A stretch of 64,000 nt of DNA from an uncultured Ilumatobacter sp. GTDB taxonomy: Bacteria; Actinomycetota; Acidimicrobiia; Acidimicrobiales; Ilumatobacteraceae. The notes beneath the pieces were generated by a model. The model had not been told where the DNA came from, did no database searches, and saw only the letters and a program-made list of their open reading frames with translations. The DNA lies in the NCBI GenBank assembly GCA_938091165.1, contig CALKNK010000015.1:62001-126000 (forward strand). The letters run 5' to 3'. This document shows, piece after piece, positions 50,460 through 59,450 of this stretch (the stretch's first letter is position 1; every line of letters begins with the position of its first letter). A program made the translations under genes and the position numbers.

Positions 50460-51083
50460 GTGCTGACAGCAGTCGTCACAACTTCGCACACAGGAAGCAT
50501 CGTTCAGGTCAACCTGATTGAAGCCGACACGTGTGAGCGCACCGATCTTCCCGAGGGCGAAAACATTTTCCCGGTCGGAAGTGAGATGTGTCCCGAACTC
50601 ATCCCGATCGCCCCGGAGGGCAAAGAAGTCATTTGGGGTTTCGGTGCATTCGTGGTGCTGGCCATCGTGCTGCGCTACTTCCTGTTCCCGAAAGTCCGGG
50701 CCGGAATGACTGCGCGCTACGACAGCATCCAAGGCGACTTCGAGAAGGCCGAGACGCTCACTGCGTCCGCCCGGGCCGAAGTTGCTGAGTACGACGCCCA
50801 GGTCGCTTCGGTTCGCGCCGACGCCCAGGGGCGTGTGGACGCAGCTCGGGCCACGCTCGAAGGTGAGCGCAACGAACAACTCACAGCCGTTAATGCACGC
50901 ATCGCAGAAAAGCGAGCAGCCGCAGCCGCAGAGGTTGAAGCGGCACGCCAAGCAGCGAGTTCGCAGGTTGCCGCAGCGGTTTCCGACGTTGCTGCCCGAG
51001 CGGGAGAACTCGCTGCAGGCAAAGCGCCCAGTGCAGACGTCGTAGCCGCCGCAGTCGATGCGGCAATGGGAGCAAACGTATGA
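50460..51083 (+). CDS. atpF: ATP synthase F0 subunit b
   Basis: A 207-residue peripheral-stalk subunit. A long N-terminal stretch of about 55 residues with two cysteines (ADTCERTDLPEG, SEMCPELIP) precedes the membrane helix FGAFVVLAIVLRYFLF; this is unusual and may form an external disulfide. An Ala/Glu/Arg-rich coiled coil fills the rest. GTG start at 50460. It overlaps the second b-type gene by 4 nt. Confidence 0.88.
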   Translation: MLTAVVTTSHTGSIVQVNLIEADTCERTDLPEGENIFPVGSEMCPELIPIAPEGKEVIWGFGAFVVLAIVLRYFLFPKVRAGMTARYDSIQGDFEKAETLTASARAEVAEYDAQVASVRADAQGRVDAARATLEGERNEQLTAVNARIAEKRAAAAAEVEAARQAASSQVAAAVSDVAARAGELAAGKAPSADVVAAAVDAAMGANV

Positions 51084-51649
51084 GCCTGATCGCTGCAGTC
51101 AACGCTTTCATCGCAGCCGAGTCCGTCCCGAACGACGGTGTTGGATCAACGTCACTGCATCCGATTCTGCCGCCCACAGGCGAAATGATCATCGGTTCAC
51201 TGGCATCGATCATCGTATTTGGTGCGCTCTTCAAGTTCGCCGGACCGACAATCAAGAAGAGTTTCTCGGACCGCACAGCTCGAATCCAGAAAGAACTCGA
51301 TGACTCCGCTGCCGCAGCGGCGGCCGCTGAAGCCGAAGCGGTGCGCATCCGCTCCGCTAAGGGCGACATCGACGCCGAGCGCAGCCGGCTCTATGCCGAC
51401 GCCGATGCCCAAGCTGAAGCGCTCCTCGCGGACGGCAGGGAACGCCTTGAAGCCGAAATGGCTGACATTGAGGCCCGGGCCGAAGCCGAACTGGCCTCAG
51501 CCGCTGGTCGCAGCGGCGACGAACTCCGTGCTGAGATCGCACGATATTCATCGAGCGCGATCGACAGTGTCGTCAACGGTACCCTCGACGACGCCGCACA
51601 ACAGGATCTCATCGAGGGATTCATCACACGAGTGGGGGCTTCTTCATGA
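51080..51649 (+). CDS. ATP synthase F0 subunit b' (second b-type subunit)
   Basis: A 189-residue second stalk subunit: membrane helix GEMIIGSLASIIVFGALFKF at about 34-53, then a coiled coil rich in Ala, Glu and Arg (AAAAAAEAEAVRIRSAKGD, ARAEAELASAAGRSGDELR). It differs clearly from the upstream b subunit, so the stalk is probably a b/b' heterodimer. It overlaps both neighbours by 4 nt. Confidence 0.85.
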   Translation: MSLIAAVNAFIAAESVPNDGVGSTSLHPILPPTGEMIIGSLASIIVFGALFKFAGPTIKKSFSDRTARIQKELDDSAAAAAAAEAEAVRIRSAKGDIDAERSRLYADADAQAEALLADGRERLEAEMADIEARAEAELASAAGRSGDELRAEIARYSSSAIDSVVNGTLDDAAQQDLIEGFITRVGASS

Positions 51650-52173
51650 GCGACGCACGCATCCAAGGCTACGCCCGAGCACTCTTCGAGATCGCCCGCG
51701 CTGAGGGCACCCTCGACGAAGTCGAAGACGAGTTGTTCCGTTTTGCTCGCTCCTATGAGTCGAGTGATGAACTCCGCAACGCTCTCACCGACGACCAGGT
51801 GCCCGCCGAAAAGCGCCAGGCCATAGTCGAAGATTTGCTCGGCGGCAAGGCCACAAGCACCACAACACAGTTGGTGTCGATGGTTGTTGGCTCGGGACGC
51901 GGGCGCGAGCTTCCGGCCATCGTCGATCAACTCGTCGAACGTGCAGCTGGCTCGAAATTTCTCACAGTCGCCGAAGTTCGCACGGCTGTAGCGCTTTCCG
52001 ACGACCAGCAAGCACGACTTAGAGCGGCGCTTGAGAATGCCACGGGCACGAGCATCAGCCTGAAAGCCGTCGTTGACCCCACCGTCATCGGGGGTGTCGT
52101 GGCCACTATTGGTGACACCGTCATCGATGACACCGTTCGTACTCGCATCGACCAGCTGAAGAGCCGGCTCTAA
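51646..52173 (+). CDS. atpH: ATP synthase F1 subunit delta
   Basis: A 175-residue OSCP/delta subunit joining stalk to F1. It starts ARIQGYARALFEIA and ends with DPTVIGGVVATIGDTVIDDT, the C-terminal signature of the family. It is a separate polypeptide, unlike the b-delta fusion of mycobacteria. Confidence 0.95.
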   Translation: MSDARIQGYARALFEIARAEGTLDEVEDELFRFARSYESSDELRNALTDDQVPAEKRQAIVEDLLGGKATSTTTQLVSMVVGSGRGRELPAIVDQLVERAAGSKFLTVAEVRTAVALSDDQQARLRAALENATGTSISLKAVVDPTVIGGVVATIGDTVIDDTVRTRIDQLKSRL

Positions 52174-52229
52174 GAGCCGACCTGAAAGCCGCACGACCAC
52201 TCATTTGCTGACTGTTAGGGATTATCAGA

Positions 52230-53825
52230 ATGGCTGAACTCACCATCTCCGCCGCCGACATCGCATCGGCGCTCAAGAAGAACCTCGAAGGCTTCGAGCC
52301 ATCACTCGAGGCCCGCACCGTCGGACGCGTCGCCGAAGTCGGCGACGGCATCGCACGCGTTTCCGGACTTCCCGATGCTGCCGTCAACGAACTCCTTGAG
52401 TTCGAAGACGGCTCTGTCGGTCTCGCCCTCAACCTTGACGAATCGTCGATCGGCGCAGTTGTGCTCGGCGACGTCGACAAGATCGAAGAAGGCCAGACCG
52501 TCAAGGCCACTGGCAGCATTTTGTCGATGCCGGTCGGCGACGGCATGCTTGGTCGAGTAGTCAACGCTCTCGGCGAACCCGTAGACGGAGCAGGCGAACT
52601 CGCTGGCACACAGCAGCGTCGCATGGAAATCCAGGCACCGGGCATCCTCGGCCGCCAGCCAGTGCACGAGCCGCTGCAAACCGGCATCAAGTCCATTGAC
52701 GCCATGACTCCGATCGGTCGCGGTCAGCGCGAGCTGATCATCGGTGACCGCAAGACCGGCAAGACCGCTGTTGCGATTGACACCATCCTGAATCAGAAGG
52801 GTCTGGGCGTAAAGTGCATCTACGTTGCCATCGGACAGAAAGGCTCAACCGTCGCACAGACTGTTGACACCCTCCGCCAGGCCGGCGCTATGGAGTACAC
52901 GGTCGTCGTAACTGCTCCTGCGGCGGATTCGGCGCCGTTCAAGTACCTTGCGCCCTACGCCGGTGCCGCGATTGGCCAGCATTGGATGGACGGCGGCGAG
53001 CACGCCCTCATCGTCTATGACGACCTATCCAAGCAGGCTGACGCCTATCGTCAACTGTCGCTTCTTCTGCGTCGTCCACCCGGTCGTGAGGCGTACCCCG
53101 GTGACGTGTTCTACCTGCACTCCCGCCTCCTTGAGCGCAGCGCCAAGCTGTCCGATGAGAACGGTGCAGGTTCTTTGACTGCGCTGCCGATCATCGAGAC
53201 TAAGGCTGGTGATGTTTCGGCGTTTATCCCGACCAACGTGATTTCAATCACCGACGGCCAGGTCTTCTTGCAGGACAACCTCTTCAAGTCGGGTGTGCGC
53301 CCCGCGGTCGACGTGGGCATCTCGGTGTCTCGTGTTGGCTCGGCGGCTCAGACCAAGTCGATGAAGGGTGTCGCCGGAACCCTGAAGCTCGACCTCGCAC
53401 AGTTCCGCGAACTTGAGGCCTTCGCCACATTCGGCTCCGAACTCGACGCAATCTCCAAGGCCCAACTCGAGCGCGGCTACCGCCTCGTTGAACTTCTAAA
53501 GCAACCGCTCAACAGCCCGATGCCTGTCCAGGATCAGGTTGTTTCGTTGTTCGCTGGCACCAAGGGCTATCTCGACGATCTGCCTGTTTCTGACGTGCAG
53601 CGCTTCGAGTCTGAGCTGCTCGACTTCATGCGGTCCAACCACGGCGGTCTGATGGACGAGCTCAAGACTCAGAAAATCCCTGACTCGCTTGCAGCGGCGG
53701 TGGATGCCTTCAAAGCTCAGTTCGCCGTATCCGGTGATGTTGCAGGCAACGCGGTTGACCCTTCGTCGGTTGACGCGGACGAACTGGGCGATGCTGAGTC
53801 AAACAAGACGCTGGCGACCGAATAA
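52230..53825 (+). CDS. atpA: ATP synthase F1 subunit alpha
   Basis: A 531-residue subunit with non-catalytic nucleotide sites. Walker A GDRKTGKTA at 172-180, Walker B HALIVYDDLSKQA, and the family segment PGREAYPGDVFYLHSRLLER. The C-terminus has an acidic extension of about 20 residues (DPSSVDADELGDAESNKTL). Confidence 0.97.
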   Translation: MAELTISAADIASALKKNLEGFEPSLEARTVGRVAEVGDGIARVSGLPDAAVNELLEFEDGSVGLALNLDESSIGAVVLGDVDKIEEGQTVKATGSILSMPVGDGMLGRVVNALGEPVDGAGELAGTQQRRMEIQAPGILGRQPVHEPLQTGIKSIDAMTPIGRGQRELIIGDRKTGKTAVAIDTILNQKGLGVKCIYVAIGQKGSTVAQTVDTLRQAGAMEYTVVVTAPAADSAPFKYLAPYAGAAIGQHWMDGGEHALIVYDDLSKQADAYRQLSLLLRRPPGREAYPGDVFYLHSRLLERSAKLSDENGAGSLTALPIIETKAGDVSAFIPTNVISITDGQVFLQDNLFKSGVRPAVDVGISVSRVGSAAQTKSMKGVAGTLKLDLAQFRELEAFATFGSELDAISKAQLERGYRLVELLKQPLNSPMPVQDQVVSLFAGTKGYLDDLPVSDVQRFESELLDFMRSNHGGLMDELKTQKIPDSLAAAVDAFKAQFAVSGDVAGNAVDPSSVDADELGDAESNKTLATE

Positions 53826-53977
53826 ATCCGCTGGCCTATCGATACCGACGACGATCGAAAGATAACCATGTTAACGACTTGCGCACTGGGCGCTGAGGGA
53901 AACGCCAGCGATAAAGCTGCCACCTTTGGCGACCAGATTTGGCCGCAGCAGCGTGGTCTGAACCGGAGGGATTCATA

Positions 53978-54970
53978 ATGGCCGGTGGAACAGAACGGAT
54001 CTTGCGTGGCCGCATTAAGGCAATGCAGTCCACGAAGAAGATCACGCGCGCTATGGAGCTGATTGCTGGCTCGCGCATCGTGAAGGCCCAGCAGCGAGTG
54101 CAAGCCGCCGTCCCGTATTCCGAGCAGATCACCGAAGTGGTCAAGGATCTCGCAGCTGCCGGAGCTTCAAACGACGTCCCCATGCTCGCGGGGCGTGACG
54201 AGGTCAAAACCACCTGTTACGTGGCGATCACCGCCGACCGTGGTCTGTGCGGCGGATACAACGCCGGTGTGCAGCGTGCAACCGAGGGCGAAGTCAAAGC
54301 CGACGTACTCGCCGGCAAGGGCTACACCATTGTTCCTGTCGGTAAAAAAGCCGAGGGCTACTTCCGCTTCCGCGATTACCAATTGAGCCAGTCTTTCATG
54401 GGCTTCAGCGACCAGCCGAGCTACGAAGATGCCCGTCACATCGGTGAATACGTCGTCGATCTGTTTATCTCAGGTCAAGTCGACAAGGTCGAACTTGTCT
54501 ACACCCGCTTCATCACTGCTGGTAATCAGGAAGTTGTGTTGCGTCCACTCGTTCCGTTGTCGGCCGACACGGTCGCCGGCGGAGACGGCAAGGCCGGCAG
54601 CTCCGATGGCTCGGGTGGCGACTATGAATTCGAACCCGACCCGACTGAGATTCTCGACTCGCTACTGCCGCGCTATGTCGAAGCACGTATTTACGCAGCA
54701 CTGTTGAACGCTGCTGCATCTGAGCATGCTTTTCGCCAACGGGCGATGAAGTCGGCCACCGACAATGCGGAAGAATTGATCAACAGCCTCAGCATCGTGA
54801 TGAACCGTGCTCGTCAGGCGTCGATCACCTCGGAGATCATGGAAATCGTCGGCGGCGCAGCAGCCCTTGACGGCGGAGATGCCACACACGGCTACGTCGA
54901 CATGGGCGACGACTACTTCGGTCAGCAACTTGAAGAACTCGAAAACGCCTCGGGTGGCTCATCCGCTTAA
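53978..54970 (+). CDS. atpG: ATP synthase F1 subunit gamma
   Basis: A 330-residue central rotor shaft. N-terminal coiled coil RILRGRIKAMQSTKKITRAM and C-terminal helix LINSLSIVMNRARQASITSE are the conserved parts. An Asp/Gly/Ser-rich insert of about 25 residues (VAGGDGKAGSSDGSGGDYEF) makes it longer than the usual 290; actinobacterial gamma subunits often carry a loop here. ATG at 53978 follows GGAGG. Confidence 0.95.
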   Translation: MAGGTERILRGRIKAMQSTKKITRAMELIAGSRIVKAQQRVQAAVPYSEQITEVVKDLAAAGASNDVPMLAGRDEVKTTCYVAITADRGLCGGYNAGVQRATEGEVKADVLAGKGYTIVPVGKKAEGYFRFRDYQLSQSFMGFSDQPSYEDARHIGEYVVDLFISGQVDKVELVYTRFITAGNQEVVLRPLVPLSADTVAGGDGKAGSSDGSGGDYEFEPDPTEILDSLLPRYVEARIYAALLNAAASEHAFRQRAMKSATDNAEELINSLSIVMNRARQASITSEIMEIVGGAAALDGGDATHGYVDMGDDYFGQQLEELENASGGSSA

Positions 54971-55061
54971 CGCTCTGCCCAACAAGATTCACGACGCCAA
55001 GATCTGAACGATCCATCGGTTGGATCACTGTGAAGACCACACACCAGGAGAAACCAAAGTC

Positions 55062-56492
55062 ATGACCATGACAGAGAATGAACTACAAGACGGCCGGGTC
55101 GTCGCTATCGCTGGCCCCGTCATCGACGTCGAGTTCCCCCGCAGCGCGTTGCCCGAGCTGAACTCGGCCATCGAGTTCACAATTGCGCTTGAAGGTGAAG
55201 AGACCACGGTGCTGGCCGAGGTCGCCCAACAGCTCGGTGACGGTCGTGTCCGCGCCATCTGCATGAAGCCGACCGACGGTCTGGTGCGCGGCGCCCCAGT
55301 GCGCAACACCGGCCACGGTATTCAAGTTCCTGTGGGCGACAAGGTGCTTGGCAACGTCTGGAACGTGTGGGGCGAAGCACTCGACACACAGCCCGAGGGC
55401 ATCGACGAAATCGAGCGCTGGGACATCCACCGTCCCGCTCCGACCTTCGACGCGCTCGAGCCGTCCGCTCGCATGTTTGAAACCGGCATCAAGGTCGTTG
55501 ACCTTCTCACCCCGTACGTCGCCGGAGGCAAGATCGGCCTCTTCGGCGGTGCCGGCGTGGGCAAGACCGTGCTCATCACTGAGATGATCAACCGGGTGGC
55601 CTCGCAACACGGTGGCGTGTCGGTGTTCGCCGGTGTGGGCGAGCGGACCCGCGAGGGAACCGACCTCCGTTTGGAAATGATGGAGTCAGGCGTATACGAG
55701 AAGGCCGCCCTGGTCTTCGGTCAGATGGACGAGCCGCCCGGCGTTCGCTTGCGTGTCGCCCTGTCAGCGCTGACGATGGCGGAGTACTTCCGCGACGTCG
55801 CTGGTCAGGACGTGTTGTTGTTCGTCGACAACATTTTCCGCTTTGTGCAGGCAGGTTCCGAAGTGTCGACCCTCCTTGGTCGTATGCCCTCGGCAGTGGG
55901 TTACCAGCCCACACTCGCCGACGAGATGGGCCAACTGCAGGAGCGCATTACCTCCACGAAGGGCCGCTCGATCACGTCGCTGCAGGCCGTGTACGTACCT
56001 GCCGACGACTACACGGACCCGGCGCCGTTCACTACCTTCACCCACCTCGATGCCACCACTGAGCTCAGCCGTACCGTTGCTTCGCTCGGCATTTACCCGG
56101 CGGTGGATCCACTGTCGTCGACGTCGACTATCTTGAGCCCCGAGGTTGTGGGTGACCACCACTACGGAGTGGCCCGCCGTGTGCAGGAGACACTCCAGCG
56201 CTACAAAGAGCTGCAGGACATCATCGCCATCCTCGGTCTGGACGAGCTGTCTGAAGAGGATCGACTCACGGTGTCTCGTGCCCGTAAGGTTGAGCGTTTC
56301 CTGTCTCAGCCCTTCTTCGTCGCGAAGGTCTTCACCGGACTTGAGGGTGAGTACGTGCCGGTTGCCGAGACGGTTGAGTCCTTCGAAGCCATCATCGATG
56401 GCGGCCTCGACGACCTGCCCGAGCAAGCGTTCCTAAACGTTGGCAACATCGACCAGGTGCAGGCCAAGGCCAAACAGCTCTCGGAGAGCTGA
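55062..56492 (+). CDS. atpD: ATP synthase F1 subunit beta
   Basis: A 476-residue catalytic subunit. Walker A GGAGVGKT at 162-169, catalytic Glu in GVGERTREG, Walker B VLLFVDNIFRF and the DELSEED motif (GLDELSEEDRL). ATG at 55062 is chosen; the frame extends upstream to 55020. AGGAG precedes the start. Confidence 0.98.
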   Translation: MTMTENELQDGRVVAIAGPVIDVEFPRSALPELNSAIEFTIALEGEETTVLAEVAQQLGDGRVRAICMKPTDGLVRGAPVRNTGHGIQVPVGDKVLGNVWNVWGEALDTQPEGIDEIERWDIHRPAPTFDALEPSARMFETGIKVVDLLTPYVAGGKIGLFGGAGVGKTVLITEMINRVASQHGGVSVFAGVGERTREGTDLRLEMMESGVYEKAALVFGQMDEPPGVRLRVALSALTMAEYFRDVAGQDVLLFVDNIFRFVQAGSEVSTLLGRMPSAVGYQPTLADEMGQLQERITSTKGRSITSLQAVYVPADDYTDPAPFTTFTHLDATTELSRTVASLGIYPAVDPLSSTSTILSPEVVGDHHYGVARRVQETLQRYKELQDIIAILGLDELSEEDRLTVSRARKVERFLSQPFFVAKVFTGLEGEYVPVAETVESFEAIIDGGLDDLPEQAFLNVGNIDQVQAKAKQLSES

Positions 56493-56561
56493 TCACCAGA
56501 TGTTGCTCGAGCACGTTGGCAGCGTCCTGTTGTCGAACCACCCTGTGAAAGGAGCCTGATC

Positions 56562-56981
56562 ATGGCTGATCCCATCATCGTAGAAGTCGTTTCACCGGAG
56601 AAGGTGCTGTACTCCGGCGAAGCCGACATGGTCATCACGCGAACTGCGGGCGGTGGCGAGATTGCTTTCCAGGCAGGACACTCGGCGTTCCTCGGCGTCC
56701 TCGTCGAGAACCACACGCGGGTCTTTCAGACCGATGGCGAGGTGCAAGACATTGCCGTCCATCGAGGCTTCGTCGAAGTAAGTGGCAATCCAACGAAGAT
56801 TTCGCTGCTTTCGGACACTGCGGAACTGGCCGGAGATATTGACGTTGATCGCGCCAAGGAAGCATTGGAACGCCACCAGCAAACGCTGCGTGACGAAACT
56901 GTTGATAGCGCAATCGCTGATGCTGTAGCCGGGAAGGCTCGCGCCCAGGCGCGCCTCACTGCCTCCGGTTTCACGGCATAG
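56562..56981 (+). CDS. atpC: ATP synthase F1 subunit epsilon
   Basis: A 139-residue regulatory subunit. Beta-sandwich domain (VEVVSPEKVLYSGEADMVI, GGGEIAFQAGHSAFLGVL) followed by the two-helix C-terminal domain that can inhibit rotation. Last gene of the operon; a near-palindromic hairpin follows. Confidence 0.95.
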   Translation: MADPIIVEVVSPEKVLYSGEADMVITRTAGGGEIAFQAGHSAFLGVLVENHTRVFQTDGEVQDIAVHRGFVEVSGNPTKISLLSDTAELAGDIDVDRAKEALERHQQTLRDETVDSAIADAVAGKARAQARLTASGFTA

Positions 56982-56994
56982 CTCCGCTTCGACA

Positions 56995-57016
56995 ACAGTG
57001 ATCTAAAGATCTCTGT
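56995..57016 (+). terminator. Candidate hairpin after the ATP synthase operon
   Basis: ACAGTGATCT (56995-57004) and AGATCTCTGT (57007-57016) pair at 9 of 10 positions. The U-run is missing. A second hairpin GTCGCC-GTAG-GGCGAC lies at 57067-57082. Either may end the operon. Confidence 0.35.
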
Positions 57017-57147
57017 CGCCTAACTCGGATCGAAGCTCTTATCTCGGTGCTTGAGGCCTGGATGCTGTCGCCGTAGGGCGACTCTGATAGCCGTGACTAG
57101 CCCTAATGCTCTATCGTCTCAATCAGTTCAGCAATAGGAGTAGGGCG

Positions 57148-57909
57148 ATGCAACTCAAGGTTAAGCCGCTTGTTGCGGAACTAGTGGGCACCTTCTGGCT
57201 AGTGCTCGGTGGCTGCGGAGCTGCCGTACTCGCCTCCGACTTCGGAGTTGGCGGAAACGAAACTAGTCTCGGTATTGGCTTCGTAGGTGTCAGCCTTGCG
57301 TTCGGTCTCACTGTGTTGACCGGGGCATATGCGCTTGGCCACATCTCGGGCGGGCACTTCAACCCGGCCGTAACTTTAGGCATGGTTGTCGCCAGGCGTT
57401 TTGATCCAAAGCACGCAGCCGGGTACGTCGGCGCACAGGTCGTCGGCGGCGTCATTGGTGCCGCAGTCCTACTAGGTATCGCCAGCGGTCAAGCGGGCTT
57501 TGAGATTGGAGATGGCCCTGGTGCTTTCGCCTCGAACGGGTACGGTGAATTCTCACCTGGCGGATACAGCCTCGTCGCAGCTCTGATCGCCGAGATCGTG
57601 TTGACCGCAGTATTTCTAGTGGTCATCCTTGGAGCGACCGCTCAGAGGGCGGCCCCGGCGATGGGGGGTCTGGCGATTGGCCTGGCACTAACCTTGATTC
57701 ACCTCATCTCGATCCCGGTCACAAACACCAGTGTCAACCCTGCCCGGTCAACGTCACAGGCACTTTTTGCCGGCAGTGACCAGCTCGGACAACTGTGGCT
57801 GTTCTGGGTGGCGCCGCTCATCGGCGCAGTCATCGGCGCAGCACTACACTGCTACGTGCTTGGCGACAATGAAGACGCCGTGATCGGACACGACCCGTCA
57901 GCAGCCTGA
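57148..57909 (+). CDS. aqpZ: Aquaporin Z
   Basis: A 253-residue water channel with six membrane helices. Two NPA motifs: GGHFNPAVTLG (72-74) and TNTSVNPARST. The segment HLISIPVTNTSVNPAR carries the selectivity-filter His, Thr and Arg exactly as in the water-specific AqpZ group rather than glycerol facilitators. ATG at 57148 follows TAGGAG-like purines. It is probably monocistronic, after the ATP synthase operon. Confidence 0.95.
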   Translation: MQLKVKPLVAELVGTFWLVLGGCGAAVLASDFGVGGNETSLGIGFVGVSLAFGLTVLTGAYALGHISGGHFNPAVTLGMVVARRFDPKHAAGYVGAQVVGGVIGAAVLLGIASGQAGFEIGDGPGAFASNGYGEFSPGGYSLVAALIAEIVLTAVFLVVILGATAQRAAPAMGGLAIGLALTLIHLISIPVTNTSVNPARSTSQALFAGSDQLGQLWLFWVAPLIGAVIGAALHCYVLGDNEDAVIGHDPSAA

Positions 57910-57978
57910 GCGCAAAATCAGTTGCGACACCAATGCCAATCTGCCTACGAGGCGGTTCAGTCTCGGTACGGTGAACGT

Positions 57979-58761
57979 ATGAACCCTTTTCCGTTCACAA
58001 CTGCACTCGTTACCGGCGCGTCTTCCGGCATTGGCGCCGAACTGGCGGAGCAGCTCGGGCGCGCAGGGGTGCCGACGGTGCTGGTGGCTCGGCGGGGCGA
58101 CAAACTTCGTGAGATCGCCGGTCAGTTTGAAGGGTTTAGCGTGCTGGAAGCCGACTTGGGAACAGCGGCCGGTCAGAATGCTGTCATGGAGGCGGTCGGT
58201 AATATCGAGAATCCGATCGACCTTGTTGTGAACAACGCAGGATTTGGGACCAGCGGTCAGTTTGCTGAGATAGATGCAAACCGGCTCAGCGATGAAGTTG
58301 AGCTGAACGTGAAAGCACTGACTCGAATCAGCAGCGCAGCTGCACGGGCGATGGCGGCCAGAGGATCGGGATACCTGCTGAATGTGTCGAGCGTGGCGAG
58401 TTTCCAGCCTGCCCCTGGGCTGGCGGTTTATGCTGCGACGAAAGCATATGTCACGAGCCTCACCGAGGCGTTGCATGAGGAACTGCGAAAAATCGGTGTC
58501 CACGTCACCGCATTGTGCCCGGGCTTGACGAAAACCGAATTTCAAGAACGTAGCAACACGACCGAGTACGAAGCAACGTTTCCTGGTTTCGCCTGGACCT
58601 CAGCGGCGTCCGTGGCAGCGGCGGGGCTTGTCGGAGTGGCGAAGAATAAGACGATTGTGGTGCCCGGGGCGCTCTACAAGGGTCTTGTCGTCACGAGCGA
58701 TCTCACGCCTCGGGCCTTGGCCCGTCGCTTAAGTGGACTGGCCTCGACGATCCGTCGCTAA
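57979..58761 (+). CDS. Short-chain dehydrogenase/reductase
   Basis: A 260-residue classical SDR. Cofactor motif TGASSGIGAEL near 14, NNAG near 89, catalytic Ser in NVSSVASF and Y-x3-K in VYAATKAYV. The C-terminal part PGLTKTEFQERS is typical of DltE-like dehydrogenases. Substrate unknown. ATG at 57979 fits the family N-terminus. Confidence 0.9.
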   Translation: MNPFPFTTALVTGASSGIGAELAEQLGRAGVPTVLVARRGDKLREIAGQFEGFSVLEADLGTAAGQNAVMEAVGNIENPIDLVVNNAGFGTSGQFAEIDANRLSDEVELNVKALTRISSAAARAMAARGSGYLLNVSSVASFQPAPGLAVYAATKAYVTSLTEALHEELRKIGVHVTALCPGLTKTEFQERSNTTEYEATFPGFAWTSAASVAAAGLVGVAKNKTIVVPGALYKGLVVTSDLTPRALARRLSGLASTIRR

Positions 58762-58769
58762 GCGGGTCC

Positions 58770-58792
58770 TCCACAGCAGTTGTCACTGTGGA
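58770..58792 (+). terminator. Hairpin after the SDR gene
   Basis: TCCACAG (58770-58776) and CTGTGGA (58786-58792) form a perfect 7-bp stem with a 9-nt loop, 8 bp after the stop. No U-run follows, so it is a moderate candidate. Confidence 0.4.
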
Positions 58793-58944
58793 ACCACATG
58801 CCATCTGCTTTGCTGAGGTCAGCGAGGGTACGAAGTTATCGAGTGCCGACGTCACGGTCGTACCCGCCGCCGACATGACGCAACGACGTCAGCTCCGCTC
58901 ATCAACGGAGTTAGGTTGGAGTGTGAGGCGGTCTGCAAGAAAGC

Positions 58945-59403
58945 TCAGGTGCGTAAGGCGACCAGGTATTGCCCACCACCTTCTTGAACGTCGCTCGACA
59001 GAGTAAGCCCTGGTTCGAGGCGGCTTATTCGGTCGATTAGCCAGGCCGCTGTGGTGTCGGCATCCTGTTGACTCGGGCAGCGGCAGAAAATTTCGCGTCC
59101 GCCTTTGTTTGCCAGCCGATCGACGGTTTGAACGATTGCAACCGGGTCGATTACAAACAGGTCGGCCTTCCAGGGGACGACGGCTTCAACGTTGCCTTTG
59201 CCGGTGTTGCATCCACGATGTGCGAGCCGCTCGGAGAGGCCGCTCACCTTGCGCTTGCCCCTTTTTTTGGCTTTTCGCTCGGTTATCCGGGCGTCGACGC
59301 TGGGGCCGCGATCGTCGTTGACAGATACCGTGGCATCGACAGCTTCGTCGCAGACCCAACACCGCCAACTGTCTCGCTCGCCGATGTCATCGAACCCTGC
59401 CAT
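58945..59403 (-). CDS. HNH-nuclease-like zinc protein of unknown function
   Basis: A 152-residue protein. The N-terminal part has Cys15-x2-Cys18 (WRCWVCDEAVD), a basic stretch (ERKAKKRGKRK) and His62-x2-Cys65-Asn (AHRGCNTGKGN), the order expected in an HNH nuclease fold, where HxxCN is the usual end. The typical catalytic central His is not evident, so it may be a degenerate nuclease or simply a zinc-binding protein. The C-terminal 80 residues are a separate alpha/beta domain (LFVIDPVAIVQTVDRLANKG, ISRLEPGLTLSSDVQ). It follows eno by 47 bp on the same strand. Confidence 0.6.
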   Translation of the reverse strand: MAGFDDIGERDSWRCWVCDEAVDATVSVNDDRGPSVDARITERKAKKRGKRKVSGLSERLAHRGCNTGKGNVEAVVPWKADLFVIDPVAIVQTVDRLANKGGREIFCRCPSQQDADTTAAWLIDRISRLEPGLTLSSDVQEGGGQYLVALRT

Positions 59404-59450
59404 TGCAGTGAGGGTATGTGATCACGCTGTGCATGACACAACGTTGGGGT

